Source of the DNA: Pseudodesulfovibrio sp.
GTDB taxonomy: Bacteria; Desulfobacterota; Desulfovibrionia; Desulfovibrionales; Desulfovibrionaceae
Length of the DNA: 64,000 nt
Direction of reading: 5' to 3'
NCBI GenBank assembly: GCA_022712855.1
Contig: JAFLJT010000310.1
Span: 21,399 to 85,398 of the forward strand
Below, in pieces: positions 29,348 through 39,251 of this stretch. Position numbers and translations under genes: made by a program. The notes beneath the pieces are model-generated. The model was not told where the DNA came from and did not search any database. It saw only the letters and a program-made list of their open reading frames with translations. Within the stretch, counting starts at the first letter, position 1. Every line of letters starts with the position of its first letter.

Positions 29348-30520
29348 ATGAGTCAGAAAGTATGTATTTTTACGGGAACTCGAGCTGAGTATGGGCTATT
29401 GCAGCCTGTCATGCAGCGAATTAAGGATGACCGGGAGTTGGAACTTCAGGTTCTGGTTTCCGGTGGGCACCTTTCGACCCGTCATGGAAATACCATTGAT
29501 GAGATCTTTGCTGATGGATTTGTCCCTTCAGAGCAAGTCCCCCTCCCTTTGGATGACGATTCTCCAATTGGAGTGGCTGAGGCCACAGGTATCGCTGTGT
29601 CTGGGCTTGCCAAGGCTCTTGGGAAACTGTCACCAGATATTGTCGTTATATTGGGCGACAGGTATGAAGCACTGGCATGCGCTCTGGCTGCATCGATACA
29701 GGATGTCCCGATTGCACACATTCACGGTGGTGAAACGACCCAAGGCGCGGTTGATGAATGCTTTCGGCATAGCATTACCAAGATGAGCCAGCTTCATTTT
29801 CCATCGTGTGAAGAGGCGCGTAAGCGGATCATTCAGTTGGGGGAAAACCCCGAGCGTGTTTTTAATGTTGGTGCTCTGGGTGTGGAAAACATCAAGAATA
29901 TTCCGTTGCTTTCCAAGGAAGAGTTGGAAGACGCTCTCGGCTTTAGATTAGGTAGGAAGTGCCTGCTCGTGACATACCACCCCGTGACACTCGACAAGGC
30001 TGGAGCTTACCACGCTGCTGAATTCTTTGGTGGTTTGCGTCAGTTTTTGGCAAATCATGATGACGGTAAAATTATATTGACAGGGACTAATGCCGATGTT
30101 GGTGGTTCAATAATAAATGAACTTGCCGACCAGCTTGCGAACGAGAACCTGGGTCGGGTTGGCTCGTGGGTTAGCTTGGGGCTTGTGAGATACCTTTCCG
30201 CTATGAAGTACGCGAGTTGTGTGGTGGGAAATTCGTCAAGTGGAATTATTGAAGCGCCAAGCTTTTATGTTCCTGTTGTGAATATTGGCATAAGACAGCA
30301 GGGGCGAGTGCAGTCCAAGTGTACGATTAATTGCGCTCCAAACTCTGAGGATGTAGAGAGAGCCTTGGACAGAGCGCTTTCTTCTGAAAATATACAATCT
30401 GTCAGAGGGTGTTCCAGTCCTTATGAGAAAAAGGGGACAAGTGAGCAGATCGTTAAAATGATCAAAGGCTTTTCTGGTGATACGATCAAAGTATTCTACG
30501 ATATAAAATTCGGTGGGTGA
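29348..30520 (+). CDS. neuC: UDP-N-acetyl sugar 2-epimerase (hydrolysing; NeuC/LegG)
   Basis: 390 aa; FTGTRAEYGLLQPVMQRI ... VILGDRYEALACALAASIQDVPIAHIHGGETTQGAVDECFRHSITKMSQLHF. Confidence 0.94.
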   Translation: MSQKVCIFTGTRAEYGLLQPVMQRIKDDRELELQVLVSGGHLSTRHGNTIDEIFADGFVPSEQVPLPLDDDSPIGVAEATGIAVSGLAKALGKLSPDIVVILGDRYEALACALAASIQDVPIAHIHGGETTQGAVDECFRHSITKMSQLHFPSCEEARKRIIQLGENPERVFNVGALGVENIKNIPLLSKEELEDALGFRLGRKCLLVTYHPVTLDKAGAYHAAEFFGGLRQFLANHDDGKIILTGTNADVGGSIINELADQLANENLGRVGSWVSLGLVRYLSAMKYASCVVGNSSSGIIEAPSFYVPVVNIGIRQQGRVQSKCTINCAPNSEDVERALDRALSSENIQSVRGCSSPYEKKGTSEQIVKMIKGFSGDTIKVFYDIKFGG

Positions 30521-30524
30521 CCCT

Positions 30525-31580
30525 ATGGAAGAAAAAAACTGGCACAAAGCGGTGATTACCTTGTCGGCAACGGTCATGGATGCAGTGCATTCGTTGACAT
30601 CATCAATGCTGCAGATTGCCTTGGTCGTGGACGACAAGGGGCGCCTGCAGGGCGTCATTACCGATGGCGATATTCGACGAGGCCTTCTTGCGGGGAAAGG
30701 TCTGGATTCTCCTGCCGCAGAAGTGATGCATGCTTCTTTTGTTGCAGCCAAGCCTGACATGAGTGATTCTTCTGTATTGGCAATCATGCGTCAGCGAGAA
30801 ATTCGGCAGATGCCGGTCCTCTTGGAAGATGGATGTTTGGTCGGCGTTAGAACGCTTTTTGGATTGACGATGCCTAGATCGCGCGACAATTGGGTTATTC
30901 TGATGGCGGGCGGACTTGGCTCGAGACTTCGCCCGTTGACTGAGAATTGTCCTAAGCCCCTTCTCCCCCTGAGAGGACGACCTATACTTGAAACCATTAT
31001 CTCGCAATTCATGGATTTTGGGTTCAGTAAATTTTTCATTTCGGTAAATTACATGGCTGAGATGATAGAGGATTACTTTGGTGATGGTTCGAGCCTTGGT
31101 GTTGAGATCAAGTATTTGCGCGAAAAGGAGCAGCTCGGCACGGCTGGGGCAATTGGGCTTCTGCCCGAAAAGCCTAAGGAGCCGATTTTTGTCATGAATG
31201 GTGATCTGCTGACTCGAGTGGATTTCCCCCATATGCTGAGTTTTCATCAGGAGCAAGAGGCCAAAGCGACTATGGCAGTCCGGAATTATGGTGTGCAGGT
31301 GCCATATGGCGTTGTTCAAGTTGATAATAACTATATTGTCGAGATTGAGGAGAAACCTGTCAGTAATCATTTCATCAATGCAGGTATCTATATTCTGGAG
31401 CCGGAGGTTGTTGCCGACATCGTTCCGGATGAGTACCTTGATATGCCTATGCTTTTCTCTCGGCTCATGGGTCTTGACCAGCCAGCAGCGGCCTTTCCAG
31501 TTCACGAATATTGGATTGATGTAGGCAGAATGGAAGACTTCGAAAAGGCAGAATGCGATTATGGTATCCATTTCTTATAG
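30525..31580 (+). CDS. CBS-domain sugar nucleotidyltransferase (PtmE-like)
   Basis: CBS pair (LQIALVVDDKGRLQGVITDGDIRRGLLAGK) then NTP_transferase (VILMAGGLGSRLRPLTENCPKPLLPLRGRPILE); ATG at 30525. Confidence 0.88.
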   Translation: MEEKNWHKAVITLSATVMDAVHSLTSSMLQIALVVDDKGRLQGVITDGDIRRGLLAGKGLDSPAAEVMHASFVAAKPDMSDSSVLAIMRQREIRQMPVLLEDGCLVGVRTLFGLTMPRSRDNWVILMAGGLGSRLRPLTENCPKPLLPLRGRPILETIISQFMDFGFSKFFISVNYMAEMIEDYFGDGSSLGVEIKYLREKEQLGTAGAIGLLPEKPKEPIFVMNGDLLTRVDFPHMLSFHQEQEAKATMAVRNYGVQVPYGVVQVDNNYIVEIEEKPVSNHFINAGIYILEPEVVADIVPDEYLDMPMLFSRLMGLDQPAAAFPVHEYWIDVGRMEDFEKAECDYGIHFL

Positions 31581-31593
31581 GCGAAAGGCTTTA

Positions 31594-32296
31594 CGTGTAT
31601 AAAAATAAATCTATTTTAGCCATCGTCGTCGCACGGGGTGGATCCAAGGGAGTGCCCGGTAAGAATATACGCCTTGTTGGGGGGAAACCACTTCTCGCAT
31701 GGACTATTGAAGGAGCACAGCAATCGAAGGTTCTTGATCGAGTGATTCTGTCCTGTGATGATGACGGGATAATTGAGGTAGCCAGGCAGTACGGATTGGA
31801 AGTCCCATTCGTTAGGCCAAAGGAATTTGCCAAAGATGAAAGCCCTGTGAGTGAAGCCATTATCCATGCGCTGGACAATATTTCCGGATACGATTATGTC
31901 GTACTTCTTCAGCCTACATCACCACTTCGTACCGCAGAGGATATTGATGAGTGCCTGAAAGTATGTGTCGACAGCCTGGCAACATCAGCAATTAGTGTGT
32001 CGCAGCCTGAAGAAAGTCCCTACTGGATGTTGACAAAGGATGCAGAAGGATGGCTCCGCCCGTTGCTTTCAGGGACGCATACAACCGCACGTCGACAGGA
32101 TGTGCCTGAAGTGCTTCTCCCCAATGGCGCTATTTACGTCGCTGAAGTCGATTATTATAGGGAACATAAGACGTTTGTGGGAGACAAGACGGTTGGTTAT
32201 GAAATGCAAAGAGAAACGGTGCTGGACATAGATACAGAAAAAGATTTCTTGTTGTTCGAAACGATTCTCATGAATCGTGAAGGGGACGATTCATGA
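31594..32296 (+). CDS. neuA: CMP-nonulosonate cytidylyltransferase (NeuA/LegF)
   Basis: LAIVVARGGSKGVPGKNIRLVGGKPLLAWTIEGA ... LLQPTSPLRTAEDIDE. Start uncertain (GTG near 31594). Confidence 0.93.
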
Positions 32297-33837
32297 ATAT
32301 CAGAGTGATCCCCCGTCTTGATATTAAAGGCCCCAACCTTGTTAAGGGAGTTCATCTAGAAGGCCTGAGGGTCTTGGGGCAGCCTGGTGACTTTGCGTAC
32401 AAATACTATCAAGATGGCGCAGACGAATTAATTTATGTGGATCTGGTTGCAAGCCTGTATGGACGTAGCAGCCTTCTGGAGATTGTTAAGTCTACAGCCA
32501 GGCGAATATTTATCCCTTTGACTGCTGGCGGTGGCATTCGAACTCTTGATGACATTCGTGCCATGCTTCGAGCCGGTGCTGACAAGGTCTGCATCAATAC
32601 GGCTTTGTTTGAAACTCCAGAGTTAATAACCGAAGGTTCACGAGTTTTCGGTTCCCAATGCATGGTACTTAACATTGAGGCTAGGAAGGAGCCTGATGGC
32701 TCTTGGGTGTGTATGCATACTAATGCACGAGAGAGCAGCGGACGTGAGGTCGTTGATTGGGCTCGCGAGATGGTAGACCGGGGAGCGGGTGAGATTCTAC
32801 TTACGAGTGTCGATTATGAAGGAACGGGGCGTGGCTTTGATCTGGATTTGATTCAGACAGTGAGTGATGCAGTCAATGTCCCTGTTATCGCCAACGGTGG
32901 TGCAGGGAATAGTGAGCATCTCAATCAAGCTGCACGGGCAGTAGGAACTGGCGGCGTCAGTGCCTCATCAATATTTCATTATCATCGCCTTGAAGAGTTG
33001 AGTGACGCGATGCTGCATGACGGGGAAGGGAATACGTCATATATTGAACTATCGCGTTCAAAGACGACATCATTCTTAAATGGTCGAATCAAGGCGATGA
33101 GTGTTTCTGAGGCAAAGGAACAGCTTGCTGAGAAAGGTATTGAATGTCGTAAACATTCCCCGGTGGCAGTTACTCCCGGTACGACCGGAAATGGTATAGT
33201 GTGCGTTGTTGATTATGGTATGGGCAATCTGTTCAACTTGGCACGCTCACTGACGAACCTCGGCGTTGAGTATTTTTTTACATCCTCTCCAGATGATGTT
33301 GCATCGGCTGACAAGATTGTTATTCCGGGAGTTGGAGCATATGGTGATGCTATGCAGCGGTTGGACGCTCTTGGCTTGTCCGAGGCTATCCGGGAGCGTG
33401 TAAGAGCAGGTGTGCCAGTCCTGGGCATATGCCTTGGAATGCAATTGCTTTTTTCTCGGAGCATGGAGTTTGGTGAAAATGAAGGGCTGGGCCTGCTTCC
33501 AGGCACAGTGGAGCTTTTGTGGGGGCCAGATGAACGACAAGAGAGGGCCAAGTTGCCACATATAGGATGGAATCGCCTATGTCTCAACAATGCAATATCG
33601 TGGGCCAGTTCAGAGTTGGAAGAATTTCCTGTGGGCGGGCCGGCGTACTTCGTTCACTCATATGTCTGTATTCCAGAGAACCCAGAACATGTGCTTGCCA
33701 CATCAGAGTACGGTGGTGTTGATTTTTGTAGCGTAGTGAAAAAAGGGTCGGTATGCGGTTGCCAGTTCCATCCGGAACTTAGTGGCGAATACGGGCAACT
33801 AATATTGAAGAATTTTTGCTTTAACTCAGGATATTAG
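32293..33837 (+). CDS. HisF-HisH fusion protein (ammonia-generating subunit of sugar amidotransferase)
   Basis: 514 aa; N-terminal HisF-like (MNIRVIPRLDIKGPNLVKGVHLEGLRVLG ... GAGEILLTSVDYEGTGRGFD), C-terminal HisH-like class I glutaminase (VLGICLGMQLLF ... CQFHPELSG). Confidence 0.93.
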   Translation: MNIRVIPRLDIKGPNLVKGVHLEGLRVLGQPGDFAYKYYQDGADELIYVDLVASLYGRSSLLEIVKSTARRIFIPLTAGGGIRTLDDIRAMLRAGADKVCINTALFETPELITEGSRVFGSQCMVLNIEARKEPDGSWVCMHTNARESSGREVVDWAREMVDRGAGEILLTSVDYEGTGRGFDLDLIQTVSDAVNVPVIANGGAGNSEHLNQAARAVGTGGVSASSIFHYHRLEELSDAMLHDGEGNTSYIELSRSKTTSFLNGRIKAMSVSEAKEQLAEKGIECRKHSPVAVTPGTTGNGIVCVVDYGMGNLFNLARSLTNLGVEYFFTSSPDDVASADKIVIPGVGAYGDAMQRLDALGLSEAIRERVRAGVPVLGICLGMQLLFSRSMEFGENEGLGLLPGTVELLWGPDERQERAKLPHIGWNRLCLNNAISWASSELEEFPVGGPAYFVHSYVCIPENPEHVLATSEYGGVDFCSVVKKGSVCGCQFHPELSGEYGQLILKNFCFNSGY

Positions 33838-33838
33838 A

Positions 33839-35053
33839 ATGAAATTTCCAAAATTATTCAAAGAGCAACCCGCTCCGATGCCGGTACTTGACGGTCAGCT
33901 TCCGGATCTGCCGAAAGAGGTCAAGTTCTGTCAGTGTTGTGTAACATCCAACCAACGTCCACGAATCACCTTTGACGAACGCGGTTATTGTAGTGCCTGT
34001 CAGTACAATGAAGAAAAAGAGACCGGTATTGATTGGGACGAAAGAGATCGAGAGCTGCGTGATCTGCTCGATAAACACCGTTCAAAGGATGGAAGTTTCG
34101 ACGTTGTTGTGCCGTCGAGCGGTGGCAAGGACTCTGCCTATGTTGCACACGTCCTGCGTGAAGAATACGGCATGCATCCTTTGACGGTGACGTGGTCTCC
34201 ATTCATCTATACGGATATCGGTTGGCAGAATCAGTGCAACCTCAACCATAGCGGTATGGACAACATCATGTTCACGCCCAATGGTCTTATTCATCGCAAG
34301 TTCTCCCGACTCGGATTCGAGTGTAATGGTGACAACTTCGATTCGTTTGTGTGGGGGCAAAAGGGATTTCCTTTTCACATGGCCGTCAAATTTGGCATTC
34401 CGCTTATCTTCGAAGGAGAGAACGGCGATGTCGAGTACGGTGGTAGCATGGAAGGTAAGAACCGAGGTTACCAGGACGTCAGCGACTGGAAAGACTTGTA
34501 TTTCCGAGGCAACGGTTCAGATGCACTTGCCGAAGTTGGTTTGGAGTACGGTGTGTTCGAGAAAGGCGAGCTCAATGCCTCCACATTGCAGATTTACTCC
34601 AATCCGCCAATTGAACAGATTGAAGAAGTTGGGGTTGAGCAGCATTTTTTTTCCTATTATAGGAAGTGGATACCACAAGAAAATTACTACTATGCGGTTG
34701 AGAACACCGGCTTTGAAGTGAACCCGGTTCGGTCAGAAGGAACATATACGAAATATGCCAGTCTTGACGACCAGACCGATGGTCTCCACTTTTGGTTAGG
34801 CTACTTGAAATTCGGAATGGGGCGGACCACCAGAGACGCTTCTATGGAAGTCAGGTGTAATCATATCACCCGCGAAGAAGCTGTTTTCCTTGTCAGACGT
34901 TATGATGGGGAATTCCCGAAGAAGCATTTCAAAACAATTCTCGAATACCTCGACATTGAAGAGGAACGGTTCTTTGAAGTGGCTGATAAATTCCGCACCC
35001 CGCATCTCTGGGAAAAAGAGAACGGGGAGTGGAAGTTGAAGCACGTGATTTAA
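33839..35053 (+). CDS. N-acetyl sugar amidotransferase (WbpG/PseA family), copy 1
   Basis: 404 aa; KFCQCCVTSNQRPRITFDERGYCSACQYNE, PP-loop VVPSSGGKDSAYVAHVLREEYGMHPLTVTW. Confidence 0.93.
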   Translation: MKFPKLFKEQPAPMPVLDGQLPDLPKEVKFCQCCVTSNQRPRITFDERGYCSACQYNEEKETGIDWDERDRELRDLLDKHRSKDGSFDVVVPSSGGKDSAYVAHVLREEYGMHPLTVTWSPFIYTDIGWQNQCNLNHSGMDNIMFTPNGLIHRKFSRLGFECNGDNFDSFVWGQKGFPFHMAVKFGIPLIFEGENGDVEYGGSMEGKNRGYQDVSDWKDLYFRGNGSDALAEVGLEYGVFEKGELNASTLQIYSNPPIEQIEEVGVEQHFFSYYRKWIPQENYYYAVENTGFEVNPVRSEGTYTKYASLDDQTDGLHFWLGYLKFGMGRTTRDASMEVRCNHITREEAVFLVRRYDGEFPKKHFKTILEYLDIEEERFFEVADKFRTPHLWEKENGEWKLKHVI

Positions 35054-35080
35054 TCGGTGCAATTGCCCTAAGGTATATCA

Positions 35081-35947
35081 ATGAATATTCGCGTCATACC
35101 AAGGCTTGACATCAAAGGCCCGAATCTCGTCAAGGGGATTCATTTTGAGGGCCTGCGTGTGTTGGGAAAACCTGAAGATTTCGCTCGTATCTATTACGAG
35201 AACGGTGCGGATGAACTGTTTTTTCAGGATGCGGTGGCGAGCCTGTACGATAGGAACAGCCTGCATGAGATAGTCAGGAAAACATCCTCGGAGATATTCA
35301 TACCATTGTGTGTGGGAGGCGGTCTTCGGAGTGTCGAGGATGTGCGTGAAGTTCTCCGTGCTGGCGCGGACAAGGTTGCCATCAACACTGCTGCGATCAG
35401 GAATCCACAATTGATTAGGGATGCTTCAATCGCATTTGGCTCATCAACTATTGTGGTTTCCATCGAAGCGGTTGGAAATAGCAAAGGGGGCTGGGAGGCA
35501 CTCGTTGAATACGGTCGTGAAACAACTGGTGTTGATGCTATCGCCTGGGCAAAGGAAGCTGTAGCTCTTGGGGCTGGGGAATTGATGGTGACCAGTATTG
35601 ACCGCGAAGGAACTGGTAAAGGTTTTGACCTGGAGCTGACGAAATTGATTGCTGAAAGTGTTTCCGTTCCGGTTATTGCCGGTGGCGGTTGCGGTTCCCC
35701 TGCAGATGTCGTCGAGGTCCTTAATATGGGGCGGGCTGATGCTGTGAGCATGGCTTCGGTGTTGCACTACAAGGGAATTGAGCAATTAGCGGACAAGGTC
35801 GCTGACGATGATTATGAGCTGGAAGGAAATCTCGAATTCATCAAATCCGGAAAATCTTTTTCAAAAATCAAGCCGTGCACTATAAATGATATCAAGCAGG
35901 GGATGGTCGAAAAAGGGCTGTTATGTCGAAATGAGGTGAGCGCATGA
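35081..35947 (+). CDS. hisF: HisF-like subunit of sugar amidotransferase
   Basis: 288 aa; MNIRVIPRLDIKGPNLVKGIHFEGLRVLGKPEDFARIYYENGADEL; overlaps hisH by ATGA. Confidence 0.92.
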   Translation: MNIRVIPRLDIKGPNLVKGIHFEGLRVLGKPEDFARIYYENGADELFFQDAVASLYDRNSLHEIVRKTSSEIFIPLCVGGGLRSVEDVREVLRAGADKVAINTAAIRNPQLIRDASIAFGSSTIVVSIEAVGNSKGGWEALVEYGRETTGVDAIAWAKEAVALGAGELMVTSIDREGTGKGFDLELTKLIAESVSVPVIAGGGCGSPADVVEVLNMGRADAVSMASVLHYKGIEQLADKVADDDYELEGNLEFIKSGKSFSKIKPCTINDIKQGMVEKGLLCRNEVSA

Positions 35948-36618
35948 CCAAAATTGCTGCTGCCATCGTTGATTATGGTCTGGGCAACCTCTTCAGTATT
36001 AAGCGAGCCTGCGAAGTTGTCGGATTGTCTGTAGAAGTGACATCTGACGTATCTGTTATGGCCGAAGCCCGTTCCATCATCCTGCCGGGAGTCGGCGCAT
36101 TTGGCGACGCGATGCAGTCTCTTGACAAACTGGACCTCGTGTCACCTCTTAAGGATCTGGCGCAAAGTGGAAAACCATTTGTTGGAATATGCCTTGGACA
36201 GCAACTCCTATTCACGGAAAGCGATGAGTTCGGAGGATACAAGGGGCTCGATATCATACCGGGTACAGTTCGTTACTTGCCTGTGCAGGAGAAGGATGGC
36301 AGGAGCCTGAAGGTTCCTCAAGTCGGTTGGAATGGTGTTGAGATTCCTCAAGGCAAATCGGACGATTTTTGGGATAATACGGTGTTGCGGGAAACCGTAT
36401 CAGGGACATCAATGTATTTTGTTCATTCCTGCTATGTGACGCCGGATGATTCGAGTGCTGTTCTTGGTGAAACGCAGTACGGGGACATCCGGTTCTGTTC
36501 TGCTATCCAAAAGGACAATATTTTAGCTTTCCAATTCCATCCAGAGCGCAGTGGTGAGGGCGGACTGACCATATATAGAAAAATATCTGAAATGATAAAA
36601 CGGAGTAGTGGTGAGTAA
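35944..36618 (+). CDS. hisH: HisH-like glutaminase subunit of sugar amidotransferase
   Basis: 224 aa; IVDYGLGNLFSIKRACEVVG ... FVGICLGQQLLF ... FQFHPERSGEGG. Confidence 0.93.
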   Translation: MTKIAAAIVDYGLGNLFSIKRACEVVGLSVEVTSDVSVMAEARSIILPGVGAFGDAMQSLDKLDLVSPLKDLAQSGKPFVGICLGQQLLFTESDEFGGYKGLDIIPGTVRYLPVQEKDGRSLKVPQVGWNGVEIPQGKSDDFWDNTVLRETVSGTSMYFVHSCYVTPDDSSAVLGETQYGDIRFCSAIQKDNILAFQFHPERSGEGGLTIYRKISEMIKRSSGE

Positions 36619-37819
36619 TTCAAAGACTTTATTCGGCCTTCCCGAGGAAGTTCGTTTTTGTAAGAAATGCGTGTTGTCCAATCAGCGTCCGTCCTCTTAC
36701 CCCGAATTCAAACATACCAAAGACAGGATCACGCCGACCCTGCATATAGATGAAGATGGTGTTTGTGACGCCTGTCGGTACAACGAGCAGAAGAAACAGC
36801 ATATCGATTGGGAAGCCCGGGAGAAACAGTTGATCCAACTGTGTGACAAGCATCGCAAGAATAACGGGGAATATGACTGCGTCGTTCCGGGGAGTGGGGG
36901 CAAAGATAGCGCAATTGCAGCTCATCTGTTGAAGTACGAATACGGGATGAATCCACTGACTGTTACTTGGCCTCCGATCATGTACACCGATTATGGATAT
37001 AAAAACTTTCGGAATTGGATCGAGGTCGGTGGGTTCGACAATATTTCGTTTAACCAGAACGGGCGTGCGCACAAGCTGCTGACCCGTTTGGCAATCGAGA
37101 ACCTATTTCATCCGTTCCAGACGTTTATTCTGGGACAAAAAAATCTCGCTCCCAAGGTTGCCCTGACCTACGATATTCCTTTGATTTTCTATGGAGAATC
37201 TGAGGCGGAATATGGGAATCCTATAGCAGAGACGTCTTCTTCTTTGCGTGACAAGTCTTATTACAGCATGAATAACATTGATGAGTTGTACCTCGGCGGT
37301 GTCCCCGTCAATGATTTAATCAATGAGCATGGGCTGCGTCTGAACGAGCTTTCCTCCTACTTCCCGGCTGAGGCCGACAAGCTCGCGGCTTCTGACATCG
37401 AAGTTCACTACCTTGGGTACTACAAGAAGTGGACGCCGCAGGAAGCATATTATTACGCTGTGGAGAACACTGGTTTTAGTGCTCGCCCGTTCAGGACACA
37501 GGGAAGCTACAGCAAATACAATAGCATCGACGATAAGATAGACGATTTGCATTACTACACGACCTACATCAAGTTCGGCATCGGCCGCACGACCTACGAT
37601 GCCTCCCAGGAAATTCGGAACAAGCACCTGACCCGTGAGGAGGGTGTGGCTCTCGTTCACAAGTATGATGGAGAGTTTCCGGACAGGTATTTCGATGAAA
37701 TTTTGGAATATCTTGAGATCACTCCTGAGCATTTTGAGGAACTGTGTGATAGGAACCGTTCGCCGCATCTTTGGGAAAAGGTTAATGGGGAGTGGAAACT
37801 GAAACACGTAGTTTCCTAG
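36608..37819 (+). CDS. N-acetyl sugar amidotransferase (WbpG/PseA family), copy 2
   Basis: 403 aa; RFCKKCVLSNQRPSSYPEF ... CDACRYNEQKK; PP-loop VVPGSGGKDSAIAAHLLKYEYGMNPLTVTW. Confidence 0.93.
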   Translation: MVSNSKTLFGLPEEVRFCKKCVLSNQRPSSYPEFKHTKDRITPTLHIDEDGVCDACRYNEQKKQHIDWEAREKQLIQLCDKHRKNNGEYDCVVPGSGGKDSAIAAHLLKYEYGMNPLTVTWPPIMYTDYGYKNFRNWIEVGGFDNISFNQNGRAHKLLTRLAIENLFHPFQTFILGQKNLAPKVALTYDIPLIFYGESEAEYGNPIAETSSSLRDKSYYSMNNIDELYLGGVPVNDLINEHGLRLNELSSYFPAEADKLAASDIEVHYLGYYKKWTPQEAYYYAVENTGFSARPFRTQGSYSKYNSIDDKIDDLHYYTTYIKFGIGRTTYDASQEIRNKHLTREEGVALVHKYDGEFPDRYFDEILEYLEITPEHFEELCDRNRSPHLWEKVNGEWKLKHVVS

Positions 37820-37838
37820 CAAGCGTACTGGTATTGTT

Positions 37839-39242
37839 ATGAACAAGACTTCTGGGACAACCTCCAAGACTGTCGTATTTTTCCCGATACATCAGCCTTC
37901 CGCACGGGAAATGTTGCTGACCGCCAAGGCTTTGGTCGATCAAGGTGGGTGCGCCCATTTTCTTGTTATCAATGAGGTCGTAGAGCAAGAGATTGCTCAT
38001 GTCGGCTCTTGGTTGGAACGGACGAATCTGTTTGAGGAGCCCCCCCTGCAAATGCGAGGCGGCAGCATGCTGCTCTCTCTAAAAACAATAATTGTCAAGA
38101 CATGGCTTGGCGGTCTGCTTCACACCTTATTGGGGCGAAAAAGCCTGAAGCAGATGGTACAAACTGATTTGGCTCGCCTGACCAAAGAGTATCTAGTTAT
38201 CTCACAGGTCCTGGAGAAGATTAATCCAGGTGCTGTCGGACTTGTGGCGGATAGATATAGCCATTATGAGCCTGCCGTCCTTAAATGGTGTGAGGTGCAT
38301 GGCGTTCCGTCATTCATCCTGCCCGTTGCAATCCTTGCCGGGCCGGAAGATATTCCCCTTCTCCGCACGGGTGAACAATTCCGTGCCTCTGATTATCCTG
38401 ATTTGGTTGAAAGGTTTCCGCAGCAGCGAGCACTCAACTCGATCAAGGGATGGGATTGTTTCTACTACCCACCATGGAGGATGCTTGCTCTTCATGAGTT
38501 CGGTACTCTTTCAAGCCAACCATGGGTTGTGGGAGGAGGTTTGAGCACGAAGGTCCTGGTGGAAGGAAATAATGCTCGTGACATTCTTCTCCGACATGGT
38601 TGCCCGGAAGAGAAGATCGCTGTGACGGGGATGGCTTGCCATGATGCCATGCATACGGCTTATATCGATAGGGGAGCATTGAAGCACGACATCAGGGAGG
38701 AGTATGGTATTGCAGAAGGAGAAAAGATACTCATCTACTCTCTCCCACCGTACTATGTTCACGACATGATGACGAAGGATGAGGAGCGCGCCGATATTGA
38801 TGATGTGTTCTCCATGATCCAGGAGTTACCGGTGAAATGCCTTGTCTCCCTACACCCCAAGCAGTCCCGAAAGGATTACGAATTTCTTGAAAAGAAATAT
38901 GGTGTTCATATTCTTAATCAGCAATTGAATCATGTTCTTCCCGCTGCGGATGTCTTCCTGGTTGGAGGGCTTTCATCGACCCTAATGTGGGCGATTCTTT
39001 GTGCTATCCCGACATTTGTGAAGTCTGCTTTTGATATAAAGTTTAGGTATTACGATAAGGCAGGGCTTGATTATTTCCAGAGCACTATTGAATTGCGAGC
39101 CAAACTAGATAGTTTGTTAAGTAATGAGACTTTATATCAGGAAGAGGTGGAACGCTTGGGTGAAGTCGCACCGTACATGGGGCGTTTTGACGGGAATTGT
39201 CGGCAACGGATAGTTAATTTGATGCTGGCCCCAATAGCATAA
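37839..39242 (+). CDS. GT-B-like surface glycan protein, paralogue A (possible CDP-glycerol/polysialyl-type transferase)
   Basis: 467 aa; VVFFPIHQPSAREMLLTAKALVDQGG ... LVSLHPKQSRKDYEFLEKKYGVHILNQQLNHVLPAADVFLVGGLSSTLMWAILCAIPTF. Confidence 0.6.
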   Translation: MNKTSGTTSKTVVFFPIHQPSAREMLLTAKALVDQGGCAHFLVINEVVEQEIAHVGSWLERTNLFEEPPLQMRGGSMLLSLKTIIVKTWLGGLLHTLLGRKSLKQMVQTDLARLTKEYLVISQVLEKINPGAVGLVADRYSHYEPAVLKWCEVHGVPSFILPVAILAGPEDIPLLRTGEQFRASDYPDLVERFPQQRALNSIKGWDCFYYPPWRMLALHEFGTLSSQPWVVGGGLSTKVLVEGNNARDILLRHGCPEEKIAVTGMACHDAMHTAYIDRGALKHDIREEYGIAEGEKILIYSLPPYYVHDMMTKDEERADIDDVFSMIQELPVKCLVSLHPKQSRKDYEFLEKKYGVHILNQQLNHVLPAADVFLVGGLSSTLMWAILCAIPTFVKSAFDIKFRYYDKAGLDYFQSTIELRAKLDSLLSNETLYQEEVERLGEVAPYMGRFDGNCRQRIVNLMLAPIA

Positions 39243-39251
39243 CCCTTCTGT

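Noticed and set aside
32293-36618. Histidine biosynthesis operon
   Set aside because: hisF/hisH-like genes are interleaved with WbpG/PseA-type amidotransferases and nonulosonate genes; no other his genes, and the second catalytic Asp is Glu in both.
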